This document shows, one piece after another, positions 11,340 through 21,524 of a stretch of 64,000 nt of DNA. Numbering within the stretch: position 1 is the first letter of the stretch; the number at the start of each line of letters is the position of its first letter. The DNA is from Isoetes taiwanensis (lineage: Eukaryota > Streptophyta > Lycopodiopsida > Isoetales > Isoetaceae). Location of the stretch: assembly GCA_021234155.1 (NCBI GenBank), contig JAJEKV010000002.1, positions 12,018,725-12,082,724 on the forward strand. The letters are read 5' to 3'. The notes beneath the pieces were generated by a model, which was given only the letters and a program-made list of their open reading frames with translations, searched no databases and was not told the DNA's origin. Both the position numbers and the translations under genes were made by a program.

Positions 11340-11996
11340 CAAGGAAGTATAACCCATATAAAAAAGGAGGATAATAAAGAGTATATAGAAGTGTTATACT
11401 GAAAAGATTGCAGAATTTGATAGCGTGGACTCCAGAGAGGTAGCATACTAGTAGGGGGATCTGAGGTTAAAATTCTTGTGCTTCCGACCCTTTCCCCTAA
11501 CCAAGATAGCAAGAGTGCAGAAAATGCATGAACAAGATTCCGCTTTCGCCATATTGAATCTTCCCTTGTTATCATTTGCACTACACAATAGGGCCCTTCT
11601 AACATCCGCGTTCTGACCACAGCAACAGTTGCATAGGCATGGATCATTGTGCCCATAAACATTCGGGGATCCGAACACCTTAAGCCATTTATGGTTAGCG
11701 CTGAGATTAATCCGCTTCCATTTGATTTTCCGCACCAGCATGAAAATGATACCTGAAACCCATAGGCAAACAGTAAGTAATAACTAAGCAGTAGCAATAA
11801 TCCAATTGATGTCATATTTAATTTGCTTAATTACTGCCTCCGGGTGTATGATTTCACAATTGAAAATAAAGTTGTTGCGCCCCTTCCAAATTCTCCAAAG
11901 TAGGATATAGATCCTCCAGTCATTTGGATTCTCCGGTAAAAAGAAGTCCAGGGAGCTCATAGATTGGAGATTATATCCCAAATAATTGGAAGCCAA
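11340..11996 (-). pseudogene. LINE C-terminal region with RNase H-like remains
   Basis: The upstream part reads LLWRIWKGRNNFIFN, the W..WK.RN..IF pattern that commonly links zf-RVT to RNase H in plant LINEs. It is followed by a broken stretch with an AFSALLLSWLGE segment resembling the helix of plant LINE RNase H domains. At least two frames are needed, so it is degenerate. The RNase H call is tentative. Confidence 0.5.
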
Positions 11997-12014
11997 TTCG
12001 CAGATCCATTCAGA

Positions 12015-12197
12015 CTAGATGCAGGTTCTGAATAGATGATCTTCATCCTCCCTTTGTCTCAGACACCTGATACAAATATCTGAGTCCGCCATCTGCATCT
12101 TGTGACGCTTTTGGTTGGTTGCTAATGCTTTGTGCCATAGTTGCCACATAACCGATTTGATCTTGGGGAAAATTGGGCTTGTCCACATGAACAACAA
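12015..12197 (-). pseudogene. LINE zf-RVT zinc-binding domain
   Basis: About 60 residues typical of the zinc-binding region after plant LINE reverse transcriptases: P.IK..MW.L...AL.T...R....M, then C-I-R-C, a seven-residue gap, H and a final C. The ligands CxxC...H....C are present. It is cut by a stop from the RT part upstream. Confidence 0.75.
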
Positions 12198-12353
12198 GCT
12201 TTTGGTACATCTGTCAGCTCCTGTCTGCCATCTGGTATGAATGGTGATGTCTTAATCCCTCATAAGAAATCTATAAGCCTTCCTGACCGTGAAGCCCACT
12301 CTTCCATTATGATTCCAATTGAAGTCCTCATTTAACCAAATACCATGAAGAAG

Positions 12354-12863
12354 CTAAAGGATTTCACATTCATCCCCCTCATCAGCTAAAGCTGAATTCC
12401 GGAAGGGGATACTACCATGATCATCAAACATGTCCCGAATAAACTGAATCCCTCTGGTACTCCAAATCTTAGCCTGGTCTGGAAAATGACAAGCTAAACA
12501 CAGGGAAGGGTCATTAGTAATAAGAGCAGGAGTCCAAAAAATAGATTGGTCCATAGATAGCCCTTCCTTCCAAGTGAACATTCTCTTGACTAGAGTCCAA
12601 GCCCTGATCCATTTCTTAATTATATGCGGGATGGAGTTGGGAATCGTACACGGAAAGTAAATAGAGTGAGGCAGAACCAACCTCAGTTGGCTCCAACCAA
12701 AAGAGAGACATTTGCTCAAATAGTACCTAATGATGATTGAGACTGGATGCTTGATATGGTTATAAGCTGCCTTATAGAAATATTTAGCAGTAAGGGCTAT
12801 ACCCTGCTTCTCAATGTTAATGACCACCAAGCCCCCATACATCTTCTTACAGCATTCCTCCAT
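12354..12863 (-). pseudogene. LINE RT C-terminal (thumb/connector) segment
   Basis: The 169-codon open stretch starts with CCKKMYGGLVVINIEKQG, which resembles the W....GGLG..... segment after plant LINE RT domains, and continues with a TWKEGLSMDQSIFW-type block. It lies in order between the RT core and zf-RVT and belongs to the same decayed ORF2. Confidence 0.6.
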
Positions 12864-13165
12864 AGAGACCGGAGTCTAGCACCTCCTATTTTGCCCACAT
12901 GAGATAAATCTCTCTATGCTCTGGAGCTCAGAGGAGACCTTCTTAGAAGCCAAGATGACAGAGGATTGGTACACATGAAAAGAGGAAATAACGAAATTTG
13001 CAATGATAGCCCTCCCATGCTTAGAAATATACTTGGAATTGAGACTACCAACTTTCCTCTGAAACTTCTCAGTAATCTCCTTCCAAATATCAGAGGGACT
13101 GCTCTTTATAGCATATGGAATACCTAAATTCTTCGAACTACCAGTAGGAAGGATATACTTACAGC

Positions 13166-14146
13166 CTAAGAGAGCAGCTGTTGCTCTCCTTTTACCCGAT
13201 CTCTTGCCAAAACCTTTGATTTGATGGGATTAACCTTGTAACCCGAGGCTGCTTCAAATTCTTCAAGAATTGCCTGAGTGTTAATGATAGATTGATGATC
13301 CATAGAGACCAGTAAAAAGGTGTCATCTGCAAAATGCCCATTCAAAATTGTATCCATCTCACCATTATCAGGGAGGGTTAGACCTTGGATCAGATTAGTG
13401 TTTTTTGCCTCCTCCATCTTGCTATGAAGGGCCTCCATAATAATCAGGAAAAGGAAAGGGGCAAGTGGGCACCCCTGCTTAACCCCTCTTTGCAAAGGGA
13501 AGAAGGCACTGCACTCCCCATTAATCAAAACAGATGATCTAGAATTAGTTAGGATGGCTCTGAAGATAAGAATTACCTCATTGGAAAATCCCAGAGCCCT
13601 ACAACACTTAGAAAAGAAAATTCCAACTTACGGCATCGAAAGCTTTGGTTATCGAGTTTGATAAGATCTATATCCTGCTTTGAGTCCTTGGCCCATTTCA
13701 ACCCCAGGATGGCTGTCACCACATTGTCAAGGATGAACCTGTCTTTGAGATATGCTGCCTGAGAGGAACTGGTGATTTTATCCAGCAGGTTTCAATCTCC
13801 TAGCTATGGTACCAGAAATAAGATTGTAGATAACATTGGATAAAGAGATTGATCTATAGTCCAAGAATGTGATAGGCATGTCAACCTTCGGGATCAAAGT
13901 AATAAAGCTGGTATTAATCCTAGCATCCATACACTTTTGATTTATGAACTCATTGGCAATGCAAGTAATACAGTCCCCAAGGATAGGCCAAGCCTTGATG
14001 TAAAATTCCACAGGAAGGCCATCAGGCCCTAGTCTTTTACCATTGTCCATTTTTTTGGGCAGAAGCTCAAGGTTCGAGAATGGCCTATCAATGTTTGCAT
14101 TGTCCTCATTACTAACCTTAGCCTGGAGATTGACGAACCTATCCAT
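13166..14146 (-). pseudogene. LINE reverse transcriptase core (broken ORF2)
   Basis: The upstream open stretch (14146-13778) carries the motif-1 type sequence LGPDGLPVEFY and the DYRSISLSNVIYNLIS block. The downstream stretch (13528-13166) carries GVKQGCPLAPFLFLI and the catalytic FADDTFLL (near 13333-13310). Between them a frameshifted part still reads QAAYLKDRFILDNV. The family copies RNA at a nicked target site. The catalytic Asp pair is intact, but the reading frame is broken at about 13530-13780. Confidence 0.85.
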
Positions 14147-14604
14147 AGTATAATGATGGCAATCCTAATTAGTGCCCATAATATTGGTAAAGTGCTCAGC
14201 AACTGCCTTTTTTATCTTATCCTCTTTCGAGATGAAGTCAACCTCCACTTTAACCTCAAAGATTTGGTTCCTCTTGACTCTTCCCTTTGCCTTGACAAAA
14301 AAGAATTTGGAACTACATCGTTCATCATCCTTAATTTCTCTGACCTTGGCTTTTAATTTCCACCCTTATGCTATTCTGATCTCCTCCCTCTCAATTTCAC
14401 CTCGAATGTTATCCTTTTCATCCTCTAAGGCATGAGGAAGGGAGTTCCTTAAATTTTGAAGAAAGGCTAATTTCTGCTTGTGAATGATCTTGCCCCACTC
14501 CTTGAGCCAGTTCTTTATAGCTTTGAAGACCTTAATCCATTAGAACATCTAGCCTGAATCACCCATAGGTTTATGAAATCTGTTAATCATCTGTTGCAAC
14601 TTAT

Positions 14605-14865
14605 CCATGGTAGGGCCCCCGTCATACTCGGACCACTTGGGATGGCCAAGTGTCCGGGCAAGGAACTTGGAGGTGTCATTCGTCCCACGTCCTTCATGGG
14701 AATCCTATACAGTGGAAGCGTATATACATGTTATCATACAACAATCATGCTCAAATAATATACTACCATGAAGGGTGGCACATCCATCATCATCAACTAA
14801 ATGACAATATAATACAAAGCAACATAAGTAACCCATCACAACAAGGGCTCTACCCTGGGCCCAGA
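14605..14865 (-). repeat. Gypsy B 3' LTR, distal fragment
   Basis: It matches 42961-43215 of the B 5' LTR in the same orientation. The last about 75 bp of the LTR are missing at 14604, where LINE sequence begins, so the junction suffered a deletion and no target duplication can be read. At 14865 it breaks directly into Gypsy A gag; the missing proximal neighbour is at 21525-21825. Confidence 0.8.
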
Positions 14866-15880
14866 TGGAGGTTGAGGGCGTTGGTAAGGTGCTTTTGGTG
14901 TGTCATCTTCCAAACTCAAGGCTTTTGCTTCAGCCTCAGTGACTGTCTTGGGATCAATGGCGCGGACCATCTTCCTTAATGTGGGGGATAACCCTTCCAC
15001 GTAACCTTCAATTGCGCGGCGTTCATTAATCCCTGGAACATAAAGTCAGAGGCGCATGAACTCGTCAGTATACGCCCGTACGGACATGCCAAGCTGCTCC
15101 AAGCGATAAAATGTATGTATCTGTTTGCAACAATGTGCGCGAGGAACATAATAGGACTTGAAGGGCAAAGGTTTTAAACTTGCAATGTCCCCTATTAAGC
15201 GCATGTGAACGCACATACCCCTTCCACCATATTCTTGCAGACTTCGTGAGGTTGGTGGTGGCTACCTTGCCAATATCTTTATCGGCCATACTATAAGATT
15301 TACCAAATTCGCGCATCTCATCGAGCCAGGACTCGGCGTCAACACCGGAATGGCTAGTGCCAGAGAATTGGGCAAGTCTGCGATTCTTCCAGATGTTGGT
15401 GATTGCAGAATCAACAGTTTTCTGGTAATCTTTTTTCCTGGACTTATCACGGCTTTGTTCAGAACTGGCAGAGTCCGAGGAATCATCTGAATAGGAAGAG
15501 TCAGAACTACTATCTGAAGAAGAGGAATGGTGGCGGCGCTTAGAGCGTGTTGGTGTGGGTGGAGCCACCCCGTTAATTGGCACTTATGGTCCTTCTTCCA
15601 CTGCGACGGGGCCTATAAGCCTTTGGAGAACATATTGTTGCAGCTGGGCCATCTGGCGCTTAATGATAAGCAGTTCCTGCTCAGGCGTTAAGCGGCCTGG
15701 TTCCACGGGCGTCGCCCACGGAGGGGGACGTACACCGTCTAAAATATCAATGAAGAGAACATGAGCACAACATGCACAGAGGACTCGCAATGAAGGAGAA
15801 AGATTTATCATTAAAGCAGATGAAAATTTACATTCACACAAAGTCCAAAAGGACGAACAGAATTGAAATATTTCTTCCAT
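14866..15880 (-). pseudogene. Gypsy A gag, N-terminal part
   Basis: After a proline-rich start and a Ser/Asp-rich tract (SSSSDSSSDSS), the minus strand encodes a retrotransposon gag core: a WLDEM block, DKDIGKVATTNLTKSARIWW, then in another frame FYRLEQLGMSVRAYTDEFM and INERRAIEGYVEGLSPTLRK. This is the capsid-like protein that packages the element RNA. An in-frame TAA lies at 15584-15586 and a frameshift near 15120. A splice-acceptor-like ATTTTAG lies at 15739-15745. The zinc knuckle half of gag was moved away by the inversion and is at 21826-22185. Confidence 0.8.
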
Positions 15881-15889
15881 AATAGATGG

Positions 15890-16291
15890 TTATGTTGGAC
15901 CATGATAGATTGGGTTTCCAAAGGGATACAAGATATAATTAATGAAACCTTCCCTAACGGAGCGTACTAAATTATATTTACGCCACGCTTCGTCGATGAT
16001 GTCCTGATACATGAGGGTGGAATTTATAATTAAGAGGTTAAACAGGTCGTTCATGGCGTCGTAAAGTTGCCACAGATTATCGTCAATGTCGTTGAGGGCG
16101 TCCACATTACTGCTCTCCCAATAGTCCCAACCCCTCTGCATTTTACATTGTAAATTATGGACGGCCTTGTCCTGGAGTAACATGACAATCTCCCACCCCT
16201 TGGCGGAGTGTGGTGGCGGAGCTATGCCTGTAACAGGTGGTGCAACACCGCTTAATCGATAAGTGAAAACACTATGTATACTTAATTGCAA
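15890..16291 (-). CDS. Gypsy A accessory domain with KGWEI motif, before gag
   Basis: A minus-strand stretch of about 133 codons contains AKGWEIVMLLQDKAVHNLQ, a Trp/Tyr block (GWDYWESS) and DLFNLLIINSTLMYQD. Element B has the same block (KGWEIFTLL ... NLFNLLIINPTLEYQD) near 41500-41290, so it is conserved between two families and is probably coding. I do not recognise the domain. It lies between ORF X and gag. The true start is uncertain and may be joined by splicing. Confidence 0.5.
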   Translation of the reverse strand: MQLSIHSVFTYRLSGVAPPVTGIAPPPHSAKGWEIVMLLQDKAVHNLQCKMQRGWDYWESSNVDALNDIDDNLWQLYDAMNDLFNLLIINSTLMYQDIIDEAWRKYNLVRSVREGFINYILYPFGNPIYHGPT

Positions 16292-16432
16292 GGCAAAGAA
16301 CGGATGAATAGAAGAAATGAATACAAGAAGACTATAGTTTTATTTATTACTGGGCACAAAATTGCCTATATAAGTATTACACACAAAAATTGGCCTAAGG
16401 CCGAACAAGGAGACTTCAAAAGAAAATAATGC

Positions 16433-17836
16433 TTAATAACTTGGTCCCGCGCCCCGGTCCATATCTGTAGGCGGCTCTGGTGGCTGTCGCTGGCGAAGTA
16501 AAGCGACCGCGGGGCTGATGGTGAGAGCGGCGGCTGAAGCAACTGCGGGAGGAAAAGCAGTAGCTAATGGTGCTGCCACGAGCATTTTCATGCTCATCCA
16601 GGCAGCAATGTCCTGACTTAAAGCAGCAAGTGCTAAGTCACGATTTACAAGTATCGCGGAATGGAGGTTTAGAGGAAGCTTCCTGTGTCCGGCCATAACG
16701 GACAAAGCCTTCAATGCCCAAAAAGATGCCTCGGCCTCTGGAGCGAGTGCTCTAACAAAGAAAAGCACCTGGCCTTGGCGAAAAGCTGAAAGGAAGAACC
16801 TTGTGGGGTGGTTCTTGAAAGCTGCTACCTCCGGATCCCGGGAGGTCGCTATTTCCTTTTCGAGGTTGACGGGTACCTGCTCTGAATAAGCCTCTTCCTT
16901 CTCCTCTTTCAGATGCTCTTTATTATCACACAAGTCTTTCCCCTCGTCGTCTTCTTCCATGGGCATGGCCACATCGTTAATATTAGGAACGTGTGGGCCC
17001 ATGGCGGCAAAAGCATCCTTCGGTGGTGGAGAAGGGGGATCTTGGAGCATCAAATGCCTCAACTGCAGCAAGGTCTCAACAGGTTCTAGATCCTCAGGGT
17101 GGAATCTAAGTAACTGCTGTACCTCTGAAGGATAATCAGGAGGGGAGAAGTCAATGAAGTCATCTTGGCAATATTCGGCTAACTCGTACAAAACCAGGTC
17201 CTTGTCCATATGTGGGATGTTAGCAATCACGTGGTATGCCCACATAATGTCATCAAGGAGCAGGTACTCTCGGTTATTGTGGAGGATTGGAGGAAGTGCA
17301 TCCAACCTGGCGAGTTTGCGACCCTGAGTTCGTGCGATGGGCGGTTCGATGGCGAGCTGCTTCCATCGGGCAAAATTGGTATGGCTTATGCGTTGATCCT
17401 CCTTTGGATCATCGGGAATAGGTAGCTTTCCTTTCTCCAATGGGGTGGAGTCAAACTCCACATATTGATCCATAAGAATGGCCAATGCAAAACGGACCTC
17501 AAAGTAGGTCTGCTGCCGGCCAAGCTGAAGAATGGGGGCATGCCGAGCCCGACGCTGAATACCTCTAAGCGTATCTTCGGCATGGCAGTCATTCCCAAGC
17601 ATCTGCATAAGTACGTCCCTGTGGAGGTAAAGCTATGGAGGATTTCCATATGGAGTACATTGGGGTACCATTTCTTGGGTATAAAACTCCAAGAAATCGG
17701 CGTAATCCGGATGAGCCTCTATATTAGCTATGAGATCTACCTCCTGCAGCAAATAGGGGTGGAGAAGATCAAAGGGAACAGCAGGATCCCAATGTTCCCC
17801 ATCCTGGTACCACCTTTGGCGCTGGGCGTAATCCAT
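16433..17836 (-). pseudogene. Gypsy A accessory ORF X, unknown protein with one internal stop
   Basis: A frame of 467 codons starts at ATG 17836 (MDYAQRQRWYQDGEHW) and ends at 16433. It is broken only by a TAG at 17633-17635. The N-terminal part is acidic and aromatic. The middle has LLLDDIMWAYHVIANIPHM. An acidic low-complexity stretch (EEDDEGKD...EEKEEA) follows, and the C-terminus is Ala/Pro-rich. I recognise no known domain. It lies between the H3-bearing ORF1 and the KGWEI region, upstream of gag. Long accessory frames before gag are known in Tat/Ogre elements, but this element carries a chromodomain. Confidence 0.6.
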
Positions 17837-18142
17837 GACAGTCTGCTAGATGGAGGAGGAGTGAAGAAGAGAGGAGCTTAACACAACAATAAAACCCTAA
17901 AAAGTAGGGGTACGTTTTAAAGAGGTAAGACCTTGAATAGGGAATATTCCATAAAGTTAATTACTTTATTAATATTATTATTAAAAGTTGTTTCTTTTTT
18001 TTTTTTTTTTTTTGAACTCGAGCTTTGTGTGTGTTGTTTGCATGCAGATCAAGCAGCTAACACGTTGCGAAAAAAACATACTGTATTAATTACAAAATTT
18101 GATATACAAAAAGATACAGTGTATGTTACAAAAATGGGGAAT

Positions 18143-19366
18143 CTAAGGCCTCTCCCCACGTATCCTACGTGCCAAGGCCAGATCCTTGGGCATGATTGTC
18201 ACGCGCTTGGCATGTATGGCGCAAAGGTTTGCGTCGCCAAGAAGCGCGACAATGTAATCCTCAGCAGCTTCCTGTAGGGCAAGGATGGCATGAGTCTGAA
18301 ACCTAAGATCGGTCTTGAACTCCTGCGCGATCTCCCAAACAAGGCGCTGAAATGGCAGCTTTCTGATGAGGAGCGCCGTGGTCTTCTGATACTTGCGGAT
18401 TTCCTGCAAGGCCACTGTCCCGGGTTTAAACTAGTGGGGCTTCCTTGGACGAGGTGGGGGAACAAGGGGAAGTGTTTTCCCCCCTGTGGATGGGTGCCGG
18501 GCCCGCTCGACTAAGGTCTCTCATCGAGCATCCCCCTTCTTCTTTGCTACTCTGCCAATCGCTTGGAGCCGCGTCTTATATTGAGGCCCCAAGCGTGTCG
18601 GGTTGGTGGTCTTTCGCTTCCGCTGAATAGTGCGGTTAGCGGGCTCCTCAACGTGAGTGGCAGTGTCCGCTGCAAGTTTGGCAGCCTCCTCAGCAAGTTT
18701 CCTGGCCTGCTCTTTGGCTAGCCGAGCTGCCTGCTGCTCCGCATGTTGCTCACGTAATAGGTGCACTGCTGTCCTTCTACGAATTTCAGCAATGTACCGG
18801 TCAGGTCGAGCCGCCATATCAAGCTCGATGGCCTGCAGATCCTCGGGTGGAAAATATGGAGGAACATCTTCCCAGATGAAGATCTGGGTGTCCTCATCAT
18901 AAAAGTATGGGGGTATCATAAGATTATTCCCCTGACTTACCCTTCCTCGTCCCAGGTACAGATACTCCTGACCCCTGACAGCCGGGTCTCCCCTCGCTAT
19001 CTGTCGGGCATCCTCCTCGTGAGCCATCGACATTATCCGTGCGGCTTCCTGCTGAGCTTCAGCATTTGCAGCTTCTTGGGCCATATCTGCGGGGTAATAC
19101 TTGACTAGAGTCAAAGTTTGATCCTCCTGCTCTACCAGGGTATAAGTCACCCCTTCGGCGTTGAGCTTAAACAAGAACCTTTCTGTAAGATGGAAAACAG
19201 GGTATGGTATCCGGTCGCCCTCAATAAACCTTAGCACAAGCTGTTTGAGGAGGAGCTCGACCTTCTCAGGGTCTTCGTCTGTGTCACCAATATTGTCCCC
19301 AAGCTCGGCGAAGAGTTGGAAAACGTTACAGCTGGAATAGCTCCTTGTTCCCTTCGTACGCGCCAT
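18143..19366 (-). pseudogene. Gypsy A ORF1: MARTKGT start, coiled coil and C-terminal histone H3 fold
   Basis: One minus-strand frame of 407 codons runs from ATG 19366 to TAG at 18143-18145, with two internal nonsense codons: TGA at 18521-18523 (codon 282) and TAG at 18431-18433 (codon 312). Residues 1-7 are MARTKGT, like the H3 tail. Codons of about 20-90 are shared with element B. Codons of about 170-240 form an Ala/Glu/Arg coiled coil, followed by a basic tract. After the TGA the frame reads STGGK, PRPRKPH, then an H3 core from GTVAL through [33 protein letters not shown] and [10 protein letters not shown], ending where H3 ends. By eye about four fifths of the core matches canonical H3. 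The protein would presumably act with chromatin; that is inference. Confidence 0.8.
18431..18433 (-). other. In-frame TAG in the H3-fold part
   Basis: It replaces the residue between KPH and FKPGTVAL, where canonical H3 has Arg. Without readthrough, the H3 core would not be made as part of ORF1 in this copy. Confidence 0.85.
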
Positions 19367-20016
19367 CTCCTAGCAAGTGGAGCACTGCAAGCGACTAGAG
19401 GTTGCAAGCAAGGGTAGCTAGGGCAAAACAGAGGAAGATTTGCGAAAGAGGAGCAGTACGGACGAGTCCGGCGGCTATGGCGGACGGCTTAGCAAGTGGA
19501 ACCCTAAAAGGAAATATGAGAAATCCCTAATAAAACGTTCGCATTTAATTTCCGCCTCTTAAATTTTTTTTAAAAAAAAAAAAAAAAGGTCAACGCCCGG
19601 TCAAAACCGGCGGACTTGGGGATTTTCATGTTTAAAATCGCAAAAGAAATCCATTTTTCCCCAAGGTGCACCGATTTTGGATTTCCTCGCATATATTGCC
19701 AGTTTGAATCGGTCAAAGGGTGTCCTAAGCTATTCGAGGGTCACCGACGCAATGGAACAAAAAATTTTCGATTCTGAGCTTCCTAGAGAAAGTTATGGCA
19801 TTTTGAAAAATGGGACCCTGCCCTGTCCAAACTGCACATAATTTTTATCTTTATACCCCTAAATGTTTCCACAACTACACTATTAGCACCATCCTTGGCC
19901 TCAAGCAACTAACTACAAGGCTCTAGAAAAGTCTTTCTATGTTAGAGTCCCCAACTACTTAACGTTCTATCGAGTTAGATCATGGCCAGTGCAATGATCT
20001 GGTCCACCAAAATCAT
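19367..20016 (-). other. Gypsy A leader between PBS and ORF1
   Basis: Untranslated leader on the minus strand with an A/T homopolymer stretch at 19565-19588. No open frame of note. The corresponding leader of element B (42256-42874) has the same T/A-rich tract. Confidence 0.6.
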
Positions 20017-20027
20017 GCTTGATACCA
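20017..20027 (-). other. Gypsy A primer-binding site
   Basis: One base inside the LTR end, the minus strand reads TGGTATCAAGC, close to the TGGTATCAGAGC complementary to the 3' end of plant initiator tRNA-Met. This fixes the 5' LTR identity and the direction of the internal region. Confidence 0.8.
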
Positions 20028-20028
20028 T

Positions 20029-21524
20029 TGTGACGCTCCCTGGACCTATACGATGCTCCCATCGTATACATACGGGAAATCCCCTCTTCTACGGCGACAA
20101 TACCACCATAGAAAGGCCCCCCGTCTGACTCGGACCACTTGTGATGGCAAGTGTCCGGGTGAAGGACACGGAGGTGTCATTCGTCCCACGCCTTCGATGG
20201 GAATCCTAATAGCGGAAGCGTATATACAAGGTTAGCACCTGGCAACAACACAATAAATAACATACCACCACGAAGGGTGGACCATCACCATCAATGCAGA
20301 TACAATGGAATACTAACATATCAAAGGAAATGCATCATGAATAAGGGCTCTACCCCGGCTCAGACTCATGGGAATCAACTGACAGTCAAGGCCTCCAAAT
20401 AGCAACAGACAGAATCATGACAATGGCGTTGGCTGGCATAGAACAATGGCTAGGGTAGTCCACTCCATCCGCCCCTCCTGTGCACACGTTGCAGATAGGT
20501 TGGAACATGCTCTGGCGTGATTGTAGCCTTCCGGAGACGCAATTCCATGGAATCACCCTATGGAACTACTCTGGATTACATCTCCCCGGTCCGATGAGGT
20601 AGGTCGGAGAGGCGTCCCCTCATCGAGTATGACAGATCCCTGGGTGTGCTAGAGAACGTGTGCCCCCCTTAGTGACCCCCGCGTTCGTACCTGACTTACT
20701 CCCCTAAATCTAAAGGCTGGCTCACCAGCCCGTTCGAGCCCAAGGCGCCCAAGAATATTGGCCCGACACCTGCGACCCAGGGAGTGTCAGACCCATACGC
20801 GGCCCTCTCCATGACCGGCTATAAGCCTAGCACACTGTAGGAGTCCTGGTAGCCACGCTAGGCAAGATCCCACCCCCGATTCACCATCATACTCGTTGTT
20901 TGGTGCTGAATCACATCATAGCATCCACAACCAGGTGGGCTCTTGTGCACAGGCCGCATTTACTGGGATTTAAGAGGTTCTAGCTAGGAACATCACTAAA
21001 TCTAGATAGCTTTCAGGTCTCTACCCCCCTTGAACCCATACATCACAAGAGGAACAGAAAGAGAGAACAGAATCTGATACAACATCCATAATCATCATAA
21101 ATAGGTCATAATACAGAATCTAATCATCCATATACCTCAAACAAGGGTTAGAATAGCACACAACTACCTAGAAACTGACCTGTATCCTGATTGGACCCGT
21201 TATCTCGAAGAACATCCTTAGAACAGATCAGGTGTTAGTTTGTGACAGCTTCCTCCTTCCTCTGCTCTTCCCAAACTCGAATTTGGGATAGAATTAGGAT
21301 GGGGAGCTCAATCTACCACCCAAAGATGGCAACCTGCCCTTGGCCAATCGAGTGAGGCCAAGTGGCACATTCTAACTAGCCTATTTGGCTAACTAATACC
21401 ATTAGTTAGTGTATTTAGGTTAGTTTAATGTCAATAATCCCTCTTAAGTTAATTCCCAATGGTTTCCAATACTTTGGTGACGTGTCAGGTATACATATAC
21501 CGTATACTTACATGGAACGTCACA
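20029..21524 (-). repeat. Gypsy A 5' LTR (now inverted)
   Basis: 1496 bp, starting TGTGACGTTCC at 21524 and ending GGAGCGTCACA at 20029 on the minus strand. It matches the 3' LTR at 26069-27568 in opposite orientation. Next to it at 21525-21529 is TGCAC, the complement of the GTGCA target duplication. The LTR would hold promoter and polyadenylation signals; I did not pin these down. Confidence 0.85.

Larger units (their letters stand above)
11330..14604 (-). mobile_element. L1-type LINE, 3' part (linker, RT, zf-RVT, RNase H)
   Basis: Read on the minus strand, the segment holds in order a charged linker (about 14600-14150), reverse transcriptase (14146-13166), a C-terminal domain (12863-12354), an RT-associated zinc finger (12197-12015) and RNase H-like remains (11815-11340). 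The endonuclease part is missing here and is found 29.8 kb away at 44376-45087. The two halves were separated by insertion of the Gypsy nest. Many stops and frameshifts make it inactive. Confidence 0.85.

Noticed and set aside
15065-15486. Plus- and minus-strand overlapping frames in the gag region as separate genes
   Set aside because: Only the minus frame with the gag core motifs is meaningful; the others are shadows.
18143-18415. Reading the H3-like part as a centromeric H3 (CENH3) gene
   Set aside because: The core lacks the extra loop-1 residues typical of CENH3, matches canonical H3 in DLRFQ, and lies in frame with ORF1 inside a retroelement.
18143-18415. An independent host histone H3 gene
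   Set aside because: It has no own start codon upstream in frame, shares the ORF1 frame, carries a nonsense codon before the core and sits between the LTR and gag of element A.
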